A stretch of DNA of 64,000 nucleotides, taken from positions 32,753,011-32,817,010 of the forward strand of contig NC_088796.1 of NCBI RefSeq assembly GCF_011386835.1, in the 5' to 3' direction. The notes under the pieces are model-generated. The model was not told where the DNA came from and did no database searches. It worked only from the letters and a program-made list of their open reading frames with translations. Positions within the stretch are counted from its first letter, which is position 1; each line of letters opens with the position of its first letter. Below are positions 1 through 12,732 of this stretch, piece by piece. Made by a program: the position numbers and the translations under genes. Origin of the DNA: Chrysemys picta bellii. Its lineage: Eukaryota > Chordata > Testudines > Emydidae.

Positions 1-834
1 TAAGGTAATTGTTAAGTATGCAATGTGACATTACGAGGCAATACATAGATGGTGCAAGGCTGAAGGACAAAAGACTTTAACCACTCTACAACTGCACTGT
101 ACTACCTTGTTTCCTATTGATATCTAAAATTAAATTTCCATTTAAAAAAAAACCTAGACATAGTGTTATCGACTTGGAATGGTAGACCCGAGAATTGCAT
201 ATTGCAATTGACAACCAACTAAAAAGCTCTTGTCATGTCCAAAGTTTATGTGCTATTTCAGGTGTTTTTGTGCATGTGTCCCATGTTTTCAGGTATGTTC
301 GGAAAGACTGATGATGATTACTAAAATGCTTCACCATAAATCTGCTTTGCAATTGAAAAGCAAAACAATCAGTTATCGCTGCTTACTGATCACATTGGTG
401 TCAGAAAATTGGCCATACAGATACATGAACAAGGAAACTGATATCTGTTGGCCCTCCTGGTACAATGTAAAGAAGCTCCTACTACCTGAGAAATAACTTC
501 TTCATTCTTTTTACACAGAAAAACTGAAAGTGAATATTAAACATATTGTAGACATTTTTTTGTCTGTAAGCTTCTCTCCCTCATCCCCAAAATATCCAAG
601 AGGTGAAAAGTATGTTTGAAATGGGATTTTTAAGTTTTGTTTTACAATAGCTCTGACAAGTCATTTGAACTCCCTGTTGTGTTCCAAAGACCATTGCAGG
701 AATCAGAACCTATAGTTGTATCAAATCTACCCGCTCTTGCCATCAACCTTGCAAGTAATACCAACTGCAGGTGTGACTGATGGCTAATATTTGGGACCTC
801 CAGACCTAACAGCATAAGTCTCTACAGCTTGAAC
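1..834. other. no gene recognised
   Basis: AT-rich flank. Only short chance open frames are present, without a start context, splice pattern or recognisable protein. I see no repeat family I can name here. Confidence 0.5.
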
Positions 835-846
835 TAAAACACCAGG

Positions 847-961
847 AAAAAGAAGAACAGGAGGACTTGTGGCACCTTAGAGATCTCTAAGGTGCCACAA
901 GTCCTCCTGTTCTTCTTTTTGCGGATACAGACTAACACGGCTGCTACTCTGAAACTTTTCA
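847..961 (+). mobile_element. Fold-back PLE-tail insertion, subfamily A (copy 1)
   Basis: Perfect inverted repeat with 37-bp arms (847-883 and 884-920) and no loop, turning at AGAGATCTCT. A unique extension of 41 nt (921-961, beginning GCGGATACAG) follows on the right side only. The unit is flanked by a 12-bp direct repeat TAAAACACCAGG (835-846 and 962-973), so it inserted as a whole. The right arm matches the 3' tail of the Penelope-like copies at 14.4 and 19.4 kb (GGTGCCACAAG, CTCCTGTTCTT). It is non-coding. Confidence 0.85.
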
Positions 962-973
962 TAAAACACCAGG

Positions 974-3900
974 CTATCTCAAGCTAACAGCTGTGACATG
1001 ACTGCATGCTTTATGGTTTAGGCCCAGAGAGGGACATATCAACCAGTGGGTTATGCAACCTCTTCAAATTTGATAAAAAAATAGGCTGAGGCTGTTACAG
1101 TGAATATAAAACCATAATTTACTGAAAGAGGCAACTTATTGTAAATGGAACCAATCCCAAAGTCCTTACTCAGTTTGAAATCAATAGTTTTGCCTGAGAA
1201 AGGATTGTAGGGTCCAGATTCTTTCCTTCTGCAGAGGAAAAACAAGCCAAAACAGAAAGAGGACAGGAAACTCCACCAGGTTCTAGTCAGAGTACCCACC
1301 CACCTCCATGGAACTGGCACTTCCCCTCACATCCACGCTGATTTCTGAGAATCCATCAGAGACCTGAGTATTCCCTGTAGCAGCCCTATGTCTCCCCAGT
1401 GACTCCTGATACTCTATGGCTTTCCCCATTCCTCTGTCAGCACAATGGTGATGGAGCTATGTTGGCAGGCTTTTGCTTTATAAAGTAACTCTAAGAGGTG
1501 TCAGGGGATTCCACACAATCCAATGGTAACAAATTCATAGTGGAGCTCTCCGTAGTTTTCAAGTGGAACAATGCACATGACACACCTATTGTCCCAGTCT
1601 CTTCCCTCCCACAGATCTCCTCTCCATGGAGGGCTTTCCACAGAGTTGTAGAGTAAGTTGGGGAGAACAGTGATTAGAGGTGGCACTCAACCCCCTTCTA
1701 TGCAGACAAGGATTGTATGGCTCTAGCTTTATTTCCTTCCAGGACCAAAAACTAGAGGAGCTGTAAGGATAAGCCTGCCTTATGCTATTTATTTATTTAT
1801 TTATTAGAGACACACTGATTACACACTGATTACAAAACAGGATCTATACCCTTAGTGCCATAATATCCATCAGTCAGTCTGAGACTGGACAAGGCTGAGG
1901 TCTGATCATGTCAATATCAGAAAAAAATGAAGCCAAAGCTAGTGAGAAACTGAAAGAAAATAAAAAATAGTATGAAAAATTCCTGAGATGCAAAAGGCTC
2001 TAAAAGATGTGCTAAGAAACAAACAAACTCCACTGTGATTCTAGCCAGGAATCGGGATTGGCTGGTTATCTGCTTAAACAACTCTCAGACTGTCCCGGCA
2101 GCAGAATGTCCTCCTCAGCCCGTATGACCAAAGTCACAGTTATTGGAAAAACTTCAAGAAATACAACATCATTCTGATGTCCTCCAGAAACTTCACAGTA
2201 ACTAAAAGCTCTTTCTCTTCATTCAGTAAATATCTGCAGCTCCCTGTTGAAAGACAGGCAATGGAATGTCTCACTTTTCGCCTGGCTGGGAGTTCAAGCT
2301 TCTGGGAAAAAGTGAGAACCACTTTTACCCTGAATGTTTATGCTAAAAATTGCCATTGCACACACAACCCATTGTTCAGCTACTTGCAGCAAGTGCAGTT
2401 TCCTTTCAGGCACTGGCTACATTATTTATTTGGGATGGGCGGTTCACAGTGCGGTTCATTTTGTGTTAAAATGGCACAAGTCTATTTGAGGCCATCTATT
2501 GTTTAGTTACTTTCACTTACAAATTAGTTGACTTGAACAAAAGGAAAAATACCCAATGTTATCACAGAGAAAGAACCTTGAACAATTTCCAAGGAATCTT
2601 TAAACAAGCCCTGAGACATAAAGAGTGTGAAGAGATACAAAGTGTTTATGTTGGGGGCGTGGAGGAGAGAAGGAAGAGGGATAAGCCAGCAGTAAACAAA
2701 AATCATATGGGATAAATTCTTATCCTACTGATGTTGATGGCAAAACTCCTATTGATTTCAGTGGGCATAAGATTGCCTATAATTCAATTTCTGGAATCAC
2801 TACAAAGTAAGATTAACTATGGAGATAGAAATGTAACAAAATTGCAATAAGGAAGAAGAGACCTTGTGAGACCCTCTTTGCCGCTTAAATCCCATACAAG
2901 ATGTCATGGAAGCAATCCCTATGCATCCCAGAGATTCACTTTGTACTGGCTTTGAATTTCACCAATAGATTAATCTAATTTATGTGTGGTCTGGTTTAGG
3001 ATTTTGTGTCCATTTACAGTTCCTTAAGTCATTCTAACATTTTTGTTCCAATTGGCTGTCTAAAGGAATTTATTTTTTGTCAGTAAATACTACTGTGTCA
3101 GATAAAATCTCAGGTAAGATTCATGAGATTTTATAGAAGTCAAATAATGCTTTTTAACAGATAATTATCCCTTACAGTGTAAGGAGTTATGTAGCCATTC
3201 AATAAAATATGGATTCTTTTTTTTAGTTAAATTGTCATTTTAGGGGAATAAGATAGAAGATGAATGTTATCTAATCTCAATATAAGCCATAACCAGAACA
3301 TTTTCACTTGATTGATTTTATCTCTTGAGGGAAACACTGGATGAATATAATTTTGGAAACCAGCTGTTATATTTCAACTTTTTTGAAAGGCTCTATACAG
3401 TGGAAATGAAGAACATGTGCAACAAATATAGTTTTATCTATGGTTCGTTTGAGAAAAAACATTACCTTAAACTGGAATGCATGACATCCTGTATGAAGCA
3501 TTAACCTACACTATGCTTCCTGCAAAACCACCTCATCTTGTTAATAAAAATTCTCAGCACTTTTTTCTTTAAAAAATGTTAAATACTGGTATTCCATTTA
3601 TTAAAGATAACTAAAATCCTTGTAAGTGCCAGCAGTGGGATAAAGAGCTCCAGTTTCAGTCATATCCTACATTGTAGTCTCAAACAGCATGATTAGTTTC
3701 AACAAAAGCCAGTGTGTCCTGGACTTCAGGAAAAGGAGTGGATGGCTTTTGTGCACCAAACTTCCATAAATCTATGTTACAAGGAGTTTGCTTTGTTGCA
3801 ACATTTCTAAATCTGTTGTGATTCTCCCTAGAAAAATGCTGACTTCATTGGGGCATATGGCTATCTGCCTATGTTTTCTTTCCCTAGGGCAAGTGTGTCT

Positions 3901-4874
3901 GTTGTGGACACATATTAGAACTTGAGATCACATGAAGGATATCATAGCCAAAGCATATAGTAGATGTAAAATATTTTTTTATCAAGCTGGTTATATAATC
4001 TCATCAGCTATTTATTGTACCACCTGTTCCAACACTGACCTGTATGATAGGATATAAACCATAACCTGCCTGATAATGAATATGATAAATAATATGAAAA
4101 ATGTCCCTGCTTTATTGATCTCATGATGTCATCTCTGGAGCTTTGGAGGATCCCAGAGACAATAGGACAACTACAGTTCCACTGCACAGAGACCAAGGCA
4201 GGATTTGGTGAGTTGATGTGGGGTGCGGCAGAAATGGTTAGGTAATGGGGTTGGAACTTTGAGGAATATTTTATGCAAATGAAAACATGAGATTATGAAC
4301 TACTTTTTGATCTTATCTCTAAGCAAATATTATAGTATGTTTGTAAGCATGATATAACTATCATCACCAAAAAATAGTAGGTGGACTCTTTAAGTAGCTA
4401 ATGAAACAGAAACACATTGTGTTTGTGTTTGTAACAAGAGGTACTGCACACCTTACATCTATAAGTGTTACAGCTCTGTCAAATCAATAAAGAGAATGGT
4501 GAAAAGATGTCAGAATACAAAATGCCCCAATATATATATTGAAAAATATATTATCTTGATTCAAGTTTATGTACTATACTTTATATTTCAATATTATTTT
4601 GTTCCCTGTATAATTTTCTGTTCTGGTGTCAAGGAGAAACTTTTATGAAGAGAAGATTAAAAACAAAAACAGGATATTGTTATATCATGTAGTGAGTTTC
4701 ATTTCAACACTAAACCTTAGAAATAAAATTAGATAAGATTTAGGTTTACAACATGTCGTTTTTGCCTCTAGAAAAGCTTGCTATGTCATGCGTATAATGA
4801 ACAGGAAACAGATGTCTCCTGGAGATTTTAAAACATATTTACTAAAATGTGAACTTGAATCAAAATACCTACAT
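974..4874. other. intergenic, no gene recognised
   Basis: Largely unique AT-rich DNA. It contains a short (ATTT)n run at 1786-1804. Near 2706-2780 there is a fragment of the 'ttgatttcagtgggcat' type of old dispersed repeat that recurs at 8.7, 21.4, 22.5 and 55.4 kb. Open frames here (for example 2177-2506) have no recognisable homology. Confidence 0.5.
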
Positions 4875-4879
4875 ACCAT

Positions 4880-4987
4880 TAGAGAGATAAGGTGGGTGAG
4901 ATAGTATCTTTTATTGGGCCAACTTCTATCTCACCTATCTTGTCTCTCTAATTTCCTGAGATACAACACAGCTATGACTCTGCACAC
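4880..4987 (+). mobile_element. Fold-back PLE-like tail, subfamily C (older copy)
   Basis: Inverted arms of 22 nt (4880-4901 and 4929-4950, three mismatches) are separated by a 27-nt loop. A one-sided extension of about 35 nt follows (ATTTCCTGAGATACAAC...). The flanks ACCATTAG (4875-4882) and ACTATTAG (4990-4997) may be an 8-bp target duplication with one change. The architecture is the same as copies A and B, but the sequence family differs and the copy is more diverged. Confidence 0.6.
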
Positions 4988-5280
4988 TTACTATTAGTAA
5001 GCCAATCTGTTTGGTAACCTAAAATATATAGATTGGTTGCTGTTGGTTGGTTTCTAAATTTACCCAAACAATTTCAATAAACTGGTGTAGGAGATACAAT
5101 TGGATGTTGTGAATGAAAGAGTTTTTCTTTGCATCTGAAACTCAACAAAAGGTTAAAAGTTAATTCCAAGATAAAAACTTTGTTACAGTTGAGTTAAAGT
5201 TGAAAATACAGATCTGTAACTTTAGGTGAAATTTTCTTATGTGTTTTGAACCTTAAAAGAAAAAAGTTAAATAGAAAATT

Positions 5281-5281
5281 C

Positions 5282-5307
<26 letters not shown>
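5281..5307 (+). repeat. poly(A) tract
   Basis: Almost uninterrupted A run of about 26 bases, just upstream of the subfamily B fold-back insertion. Confidence 0.9.
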
Positions 5308-5312
<5 letters not shown>

Positions 5313-5325
5313 TAGCTCTATCATT

Positions 5326-5501
5326 AAAAAGCGACAAAGAGTCCTGTGGCACCTTATAGACTAACAGACGTATTGGAGCATAAGCTTTCGTGGGTCTGCA
5401 CAAAAGCTTATGCTCCAATACATCTGTTAGTCTATAAGGTGCCACAGGACTCTTTGTCGCTTTTTACAGATCCAGACTAACATGGCTACCCCTCTGATAC
5501 T
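5326..5501 (+). mobile_element. Fold-back PLE-tail insertion, subfamily B (copy 1)
   Basis: Inverted arms of 62 nt (5326-5387 and 5404-5465, one mismatch) with a 16-nt loop. A one-sided extension follows at 5466-5501 (ACAGATCCAGACTAACATGG...). The exact 13-bp target duplication TAGCTCTATCATT lies at 5313-5325 and 5502-5514. The right arm contains the 'AAGCTTATGCTCC' stretch that follows the hammerhead core in longer copies. Confidence 0.85.
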
Positions 5502-5514
5502 TAGCTCTATCATT

Positions 5515-6448
5515 GTAAACCAGAATCTTCTTGGCCAAATGGGGCTACCACTATCATTCAAACACAGTCTCTTATTTTCGCTAGGGCCGTTGTAGAGAGC
5601 AGGAGTGAAGAGATGGCTTTATGGCTTCTGCTCACATCTTTCCATTAGAAGAACACTGGCAACTGGCATTATCCACTGACACAGAAGTCCACTTCCAGAA
5701 AGCTCATCACTGGATAAGATCCTACAAGATCAATGTTTTAGGCTCCACTCTCATGAATGATTATCTTATTGCTGAGCCAATCTTGTTGAGAGATCCTTTA
5801 GTAAGTACAGCTCTTAGGATCAGTACAGATCTTGCTTCCCTGTGGAAACTCATGATCTTGGTGCTTCCGTGCATAGTCAAGTTGTTTATGGGACCTGATG
5901 AAAGATGACATTTGGCTATATGCAATCTTAAAGTCAGCATAGCCAGCAATACTTCCCTCAGCTAATGGTCTTTGTCTTCTCCACCTTAGGCAGAATCCTA
6001 GTTGATGAGTTTTCCCCCAGCTACCACCCTGGTAACTTACTGTGTTTCAGACTTCTAGAACTGGAGACTGGGAAAACAGAGAGGGCCCTTACTCTTCCTT
6101 GAAGACTTCTGAGACACTTGGAAGCTGTGTGAATCATAATAGGAAAGCCTACAGAGGGTGCTTCTTACACTGCCTTTTCATCTGAGGCTGTTTTGTCTGA
6201 GGTGGTCAGAAGAGGGGTGCTTATTAATTTGCAGACTCCATTTGTCAGCCCCTTTTGTTCTGAGTAAATGAGGCATAGATTTCTTAGAAAGATACTCAGA
6301 GAAAGGGCTGCCATATTGGAAGCAGTAACCACTACCACTGAGCTGCAGCATCACTGAACCCACCCTTCCACATTTTTGTTTAGGATTGGAAAACACTTCC
6401 TTTCTTTGTGTGTGAGGGCATATAGGGACCCTCCAAAAGTTGTGACTG
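5515..6448. other. intergenic, no gene recognised
   Basis: Unique-looking sequence. The open frame at 5621-5908 has no recognisable domain, codon pattern or splice context and is treated as chance. Confidence 0.4.
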
Positions 6449-7118
6449 TGTGATGGGGTGTCCACCCCACAATTGCCCTGAAAGGGTTAAGGCTGATTGA
6501 GATGGGGGCTAATTAACCCAACAGGCCACAGCTGAAAGGAATCAGGTGGATAAGCAATCCTCTGACTGAGGGAGAAAGCCCAGCTGTGGAGGAACGAGCT
6601 GGGCTGGATTTATAAATACAGGAAATTGGAAGCAGAGAGGGCTGCTGGGAAAGTCTGCAGTTGCTCCCTGGGAGAAGGGAGCTGTGTTTGGACTGGCAAT
6701 CCCAGAGTGGGGAAAACCAGGAAGGTAGGACAGGAATCAAGGAAAGGCAGTAAGGTCTAAGAGGGAACAGACCTTGACTGCTGGCTTGAGGGTCCCTGAG
6801 CCAGAACCCAGAGTAGAGAGCAGGCCCAGCTTCCCTTGTCAACCAATGCGGGAGTGGCACTACGAGACAGTGAACAGGAAGACTGCCTGAGCCTGTTTGT
6901 TGGAAGAGACTTCCCAACCCAAGGAGAAACCATTATGTGAGCTGGCTGGGAGCCAAATCACAAAGAGGCAGCAGCGGTTCCTGGAGCGAGAGAGGGACTG
7001 CAGACAAGAGATGGAGAGATGGTGTGCGACTGCAGAAGGGGCATCTACCTCACAAACTAATTCCCAGAGCAGCCAGGAGAAGGTGCCATCCCTGTGGTAA
7101 GAGGACCACCTTGTCACA
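6449..7118 (+). mobile_element. Gypsy/ERV-like solo LTR
   Basis: Begins TGTGATGGGG and ends CTTGTCACA, which are LTR-style TG...CA ends. A TATA-like TATAAATA lies at 6611-6618. A central phrase (CCAGAGTAGAGAGCAGGCC region, about 6810) is shared with the LTR at 60.7-61.35 kb (CCAGAGTAGAGGGCGGGCC), so the two are related families. I could not find a clean target duplication, so the exact ends are uncertain. Open frames inside are chance. Confidence 0.55.
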
Positions 7119-7204
7119 GGCAGCAATTGATGAGTTGTAAAATTCAAAATTAACAGTTTTGAACCCTATATCTGGTGATCGCATTTGGGCAAGACAAGCA
7201 AGAT

Positions 7205-7900
7205 AAGGCTAAACAAACCCAGCTAAATAGTCTTGAGTCAGTCAATGGTCTCTGAGGCAGTGTTCAGCTTGGGAAGGCCTCTGTGGAGCCCAATACAAAA
7301 AGTAACCATCCAGCATGTGCACCGCACTCTCCACAACATCACAGTTGCACAGTGCACTGTCCTGGATGCCCAAGCAGTCATGGCACAGTGAACCATGCCA
7401 CACCTGAACCTAGAGGCGACATGGGAGCCCAAAGCCACGTAGTTGCTCATCTGGCCTGGTGGTGATGTGGGAGTTCCTGTTAGTGGCAGAGACTCTTTCC
7501 CATTCTGTCCACCAAAGTGAGCTGAAGATGTTATCAGCTGCATGGAAAGCATGCAGTACTGTCCCGATAGGATTTCTGCTATACAGTCGGTGGCATATAT
7601 CTCCGAACACTTCAGTGTGGTATTTGCTGTACCTTGATTAGTTTGTTGGCTGCATTCTGATGCCGGATGTTAGGTGGAGGGATATTGGCTAGGACTGATA
7701 AACATACAAGTTTTCTTGGCTTCAGGGCACCTACAATAATTCTGTTGGTATGCTTCTACCACTCTAGTGCAGGCAGAGCTTAACCAAATGGGGGCACAAT
7801 ATTCTTCAACTGAGCAGCAGAGAGTGAGTCCTGTACTATACAGTATTGTCACATTCCCCTGGAGGGTAATCACAGGGTAACCGAAACTGCAACCAACAAA
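7205..7900 (-). pseudogene. Decayed non-LTR retrotransposon, RT C-terminus
   Basis: On the minus strand, broken frames read as the C-terminal end of a LINE ORF2. The order is: EYCAPIWLSSACTRVVEAYQ (7.67-7.87 kb); then NSHITTRPDEQLRGFGLPCR followed by a LNRFR-like stretch (7.41-7.61 kb); then HRGLPKLNTASETIDWL (about 7.24-7.30 kb). This matches the familiar pattern of a 'WL/NSH...GFDLPR..W..LNRFR...C.CG..QT..HI...C' tail in non-LTR elements. Several frameshifts and stops make it non-functional. The clade is not certain. Confidence 0.6.
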
Positions 7901-10685
7901 CTGAATCTATTGGATCCTGGTTACTGTGGACATAGACAAGAACAAGGATATGTATTAAATGTTGGCCCAAAGAATTATGAGTATAGTAATTGCTGGATCA
8001 GCCTATCTACCTATGTGAAAGAATTTGGGGAAAGAACCATAAATACTTACACATAATTAGGTTTGACTAATTCAATTTTTTTTAAAGAATTTTGATGGAT
8101 TATATCAATGTTTGTTTTTAATCATTTTTTTTATCCATTTAAATTTTCACAGTTTTGGGAAATAATGGTGGGTCAGACAGCAATTATTTAGTGACAGTAG
8201 ACATTGATATTCAAAAATTAAACATTTAACCTTCAAACACAAAGTGTGAGAATCATATGTCAAAATATACAAAGTAAATATGCTTAAATCAAACTCTAGT
8301 TCTCAAGCAGCATTTTTTTTCTTTGCCTAACTATACATTTTTTTTATTATCAGTGGAAATATTTTTGTCAGTTTGTGTGTATATGATGACATTGATTGTT
8401 TGCCAACAGTTACTGATAAAAATTGAATCCTTCCAAGCCTTCCCATAATGGACATTTCAGTTCTGACTCATCTCTAATTCTGAAAGCTAAATGCTTATTC
8501 TTTCTTGGAAATACTTCATTCTTTACCCCCCCCCCCCCCCCCCCCCCCCCCCGTCAACAGTGCTCTGAGCAAGGATTCTCACACTTATCCAGTGTAGGAG
8601 ATTTTCTTGTACATCACTTCCCCTCCTACTCAAAATTACATAATATCCTTGTGAAAACTAAGCAACTGCTCACATAGAAAAGCAATCATAGGAAAATTAA
8701 GTATTCTTAGCTGTCTTTAGTACAATATGTTTAGTTCTTTATGAAACACAAGTTGAAATTCTGGCCCTGTTGAAGTCATTGGGAGTTTTGTCTTGAGTAG
8801 GGTAAGTGTTTAACCTCCACTGTCTACTTTGCTCTCCATTTCATTTCCCACTCTCATCTGCTCTGCTTCCTTCAACTGCAACCAAGAAGGAAAGTCAATG
8901 CCATGGTACCAGCCAGCTCTGCATGGACCACCAGGGGTCCACTAATAACCACTTGGGAACCACCAACTCATAGAATATCTATTTCTCTCCTTTATATAAG
9001 AATGTTCATTCTTCCCCTGCAGCAGCATCCTCATTGATCAGTATTCTCTGTCATTCAAAATTTCTGGTAAAAGAAAAACTGCACTCTTTGATGTCATACT
9101 AGTAAATGGGTAGTGAATAAGAAGGATCCCTGTTAGTGATGTTATGGCCAAGGTTTTCAAAAGTGTTCGGTAACTCAATTGTTAAATACCCAATCTGAGA
9201 CACTATGAAGGGTATTGCTTTTCAGAAAATGCTGAGCATTTCTCCATCCTTTGAAAATCAGGCCCCTTAAAGGTATCTCAAGATGGGAACCAAAAAAATT
9301 AGGCACCCAAAAATTACTATTCCCTTTTGAACATCGGGGCCTATTATATAAAAAGGCAATATGCTTTTAATGCCTCATGAGCTTCATCCTTTCCCCATCA
9401 GTTTGGATGGTGCAGCTTCCTTCCCCAGGATGACCAGTTCTGTGGGCCAGTACCAACAGGGGTATAAAGCATGGCCCTGACTCCACCATGGCCCTCCCTT
9501 CCACTTTGGGGCAACTTGCACCCCTGTGAGATATCAGGAGGGAGTAGACCCTGTGTTTTCCTAAGCACTAGGGTAGCTTTTGTGCCTGGCCCTTGCATGG
9601 GGTGCTGTGCACAGGGAAGGGTAGGGGAGTCTCTATGCTCCTTACCCCCAGCCAATTACATCATGCTATGCCAGATGCAATCCTCAGTGCAGATCAGGAG
9701 GGAGACTGCAAAGCTGGTGCTCGACCAGGCCCCTGGCATAAATTAGAGCAGCTGTGGTGAGTCTATGCCAGTCAACACTCCCTTTACATAAGGGAAATCC
9801 CCAAGTGGTTAGCTCCAATGGGTTAAATTCTGCCAGAGAACTGGGGCCACAATCTTTATCAGGGATGTACACTTCTGGTACTCTATTTCAGCAATACCTT
9901 TAAGATTCTTTTATATTCAGAATTCTGAAAAAAACTTAGAACCTAACATTAATGTAGATTAAGTTGGTGGTTTTGGTCTTGGCTTGTTTAATGGGTACCC
10001 TGCAGTACTGTTTATGTTTGGGAATGGAGAGAATACTGTTTGCTAACAGGAAATTAGGTTGCATTCATTATAAACACACTGGTAATCATCTGGAATGTAT
10101 TTAGAATTGTATTTTAACCCTGTCTCTCCTGCCATATTATACTATCTCATGTTTCCCTCCATACCACCCCTTATGCATGGAAGATCATTGCCAAATTGTT
10201 CCATAAAACCACTACCCTTTCCTCCTTGAACTTCTTCCCAGGACCCACTCCCACTGTAATACCTACAAGGAAATTGTCTAATTCAATTCCAATCAAACAA
10301 TAATATAATTTCTATCTATTTACCATGTATGGTAAGTCTTAGCAGCTTCATTATAGATCATAACAACTGATATTTAATCATTCAACAAAGAAAATAGTTT
10401 TGACTGCCATAGCTCTGATAACAGTATCAAACATGTCTTTTTAGATAGTTTACCGGTTGATGGTTTTATATGTGTAATCACATTTTCAAAGCAACCAGTT
10501 TTCTGCATTCTGGTGCTTATAGACACATACTTGCCTGTACCAACGGGATGGTGCCTGGTTTCCAAAGTCCTATGGGTACAGGTTGAAAAGTAGGCCTGAC
10601 TGAGAGCACTGAAGGTCTTGGCACACAAATATTTTGGGCAGAGGACAGTGCAGGGATTTAAAAATGGGCTTGAGTGCATCAGATC
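7901..10685. other. intergenic, no gene recognised
   Basis: Mostly unique AT-rich DNA. At about 9150-9350 there is an old dispersed fragment with 'ttttgaaaatcaggcccctt' character. Open frames at 9398-9746 and 10374-10745 have no recognisable product. Confidence 0.4.
8526..8552 (+). repeat. poly(C) tract, C27
   Basis: Uninterrupted run of 27 C residues. Long G/C homopolymers are rare and are prone to sequencing error, so the true length may differ. Confidence 0.9.
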
Positions 10686-10689
10686 TTGA

Positions 10690-10925
10690 CATCTTAAAGA
10701 ACTCCTGGAGGATGGGTGAGGTCCCAGAGGCCTGAAGAAGGACAAACATAGTACTTATCTTTTAAAAGGGAAACAAAGATGACCTAGGAAACTATAGACC
10801 AATCAACCTAACTTCAATACCTGGAAACGTACTGGGACAAATTATTAATATTGAGAAAGGAATGCAAGCCAAAATACATACAGAACAGGTTAAAGAATAT
10901 TTAGATAAGTTAGGTGTATTCAAGT
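10690..10925 (+). pseudogene. CR1 LINE fragment, internally rearranged
   Basis: GAACTCCTGGAGGATGGGTG at about 10700 and 'aactatagaccaatcaacct' at about 10785 match the CR1 ORF2 stretch also present at 53.55-53.66 kb. The piece at 10887-10925 (GAACAGGTTAAAGAATATTT...) matches sequence that lies upstream of that stretch in the 53.4 kb copy. The two parts are therefore in swapped order here. No intact frame remains. Confidence 0.7.
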
Positions 10926-11649
10926 TAGCTGTTGGAAACTTTCACTTCAGTTTCCCTGCTGCCTCTCCATTGCCATATTGCACATATAATATTTTATGGT
11001 ATCAATTTAAAAAGAAAAACCTTACTTCACTGTAGAAGCCTTAGCTTTTGAATTTATATGACCTGTAGGGCTGACCTAGCTAAGCAGCTTGGGGATCTCT
11101 TGCTTATGCTTAGAAATATTGCCCTCTCCAAATTCCAAGCAGCATAGGGCTAATAATTTCTTCCTGACAGGGATTTTTAATCCCTCCCCTCCAGAGTTCA
11201 AGCTGTAATGGAATGACTTTTTGTGCACATCCCCTCTTCATGGGTGTGGAGACAGCAATCAACAAAGTCTTTTGTCCACTGATGTTCCACAATGGCTTGT
11301 CTGGTGTCTATGCAGCTTCTTTTGTTGAATAGGAAATGACACCTCTTGTGGTAAACTAGTATTTCATATTTGGTAATGCTTCTCTCCTGACCCTGGGGCT
11401 TTTCGGTTTCAGAGCAAAGACTTTATAGTTACAAAGCAAATACTTGAATATTACTGCATAACATGGGATACAAATACTATAAGTGAGATTAATGCATGCA
11501 GCAACTCGCAAGCATTTCCTAAAGTCTAAACACTGAATACAACATCTCTACAAATCTAATACCTATTTTAACAATACTAACACACAGGTAAGCCGGATAC
11601 ATTTCCAGCTATGCATTTGTCAGTGTTCATTGAGGCCTAGGGGCCTTGG
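10926..11649. other. intergenic, no gene recognised
   Basis: No gene and no repeat family I can name. Confidence 0.4.
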
Positions 11650-12234
11650 CATGAGCTGACACCTAGTATGCAAGCATCACACCCTGTCTACAGGAAAAAG
11701 TGGGAGTTTGGGGGCAAATTTATATCACTGACCAACACAGACAGAACCAAAACTTGGCATTTTCCAAGAATATCACTGTCAGGACCAGGACTTGGGTAGT
11801 CAGACCAAGTGGTAGGAGAAGGAGCTAAAGTCAGGAGTCCATAATCAGAATCAGGTATTGAGCCAAGGGTCAGAGCCAGAGTTGGAGTCAGAGACCAAGG
11901 GCAGGGATCAGGACCAAGGCAGGAACAAGGCAGGGATGCAGGGCCCAGGACCAAGAAAAGGGAAGCAGAGTTGAGGAGTCAGGCAAAAAGGCCAATCAGG
12001 AATTCACCCAGTTGCTTAGACAATTTTCTGTGCTTCTTTCTGGCTTAATTAGCACAGACAGATCAATCAGAGGGGTCAGGCGCTCCTCCAATCAGGACTT
12101 CTGTAGGTAGTGACTTTGGTGGGGCTATGGTTCCATCAGTCACTTGTCCCACCAGCTACTAACAAGCCCCTGGATGGTGTCTCAGATGCAGAGGCTTTTG
12201 GCCTGGGGTTCAAGACCCATGGATCTTCACATCA
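11650..12234 (-). mobile_element. Gypsy-type LTR (minus strand)
   Basis: On the minus strand the LTR starts TGATGTGAAG at 12234. It is directly preceded by a purine-rich tract (AGAAGAGGGG), as expected for a polypurine tract. The interior has the repetitive CCTG/GACC-rich text also seen in the LTR at 54.5-55.2 kb. The far (3') end near 11650 is not well defined. Confidence 0.55.
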
Positions 12235-12725
12235 CCCCTCTTCTAGGGCACCTTCAGGGCATCACTGGACCAGAGGTCTAAGGCCAGATCTTGAAAGGCT
12301 TTGACCAGGTTGGGAGTGTGGGCACCTCCACTGGTTCCAAGGAGCATTCCTCAGGCCTGTAGCCCTCCCGATCAAACAAGCACCAAAGTTGTCTCCAAAT
12401 GACCTTAGAAGCCAGAACCTCATGGACAATACACTTATGTGATCCTGGGCATGAACTGACAGGGAGGAGGAGAGGAAGTTGGGTTCAGTGATGAAGTGGA
12501 TTCTTCATGTATGCCTTCAGAAGTGACACATGAAAAACAGGACACATTCTGAGGGATCGAGGAAACTGAAACTCAAAGGTAGCAGGATTGATTTGTCAAC
12601 AGATCTGATATGGGGCTGAGAAACTGATGATCCAGTTTGCAAGATGGTCTGTCTGTGTGGAGAAGTTTAGCTGAGAGTTCCACCTTCTGGCTTACAGAAA
12701 AGGCAAGATCCTTCTGCCATTTTTA
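12235..12725 (-). pseudogene. Ty3/Gypsy pol remnant with chromodomain-like end
   Basis: Read on the minus strand, the piece just before the LTR gives VFHVSLLKAYM-like text, then KCIVHEVLASKVIW, then a REGYRPEE motif and a following proline-rich segment. This resembles the integrase tail and the 'L.DWEGYGPEE' chromodomain motif of chromoviral Gypsy elements. It joins the purine tract and LTR in the expected order. The rest of pol is absent, being replaced by a CR1 copy at 12.73 kb. Confidence 0.65.
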
Positions 12726-12732
12726 GTAAATA

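Noticed and set aside
6860..7147. Overlapping open frames on both strands
   Set aside because: They lie inside an LTR-like repeat, overlap each other antisense, and show no protein similarity I can recognise.
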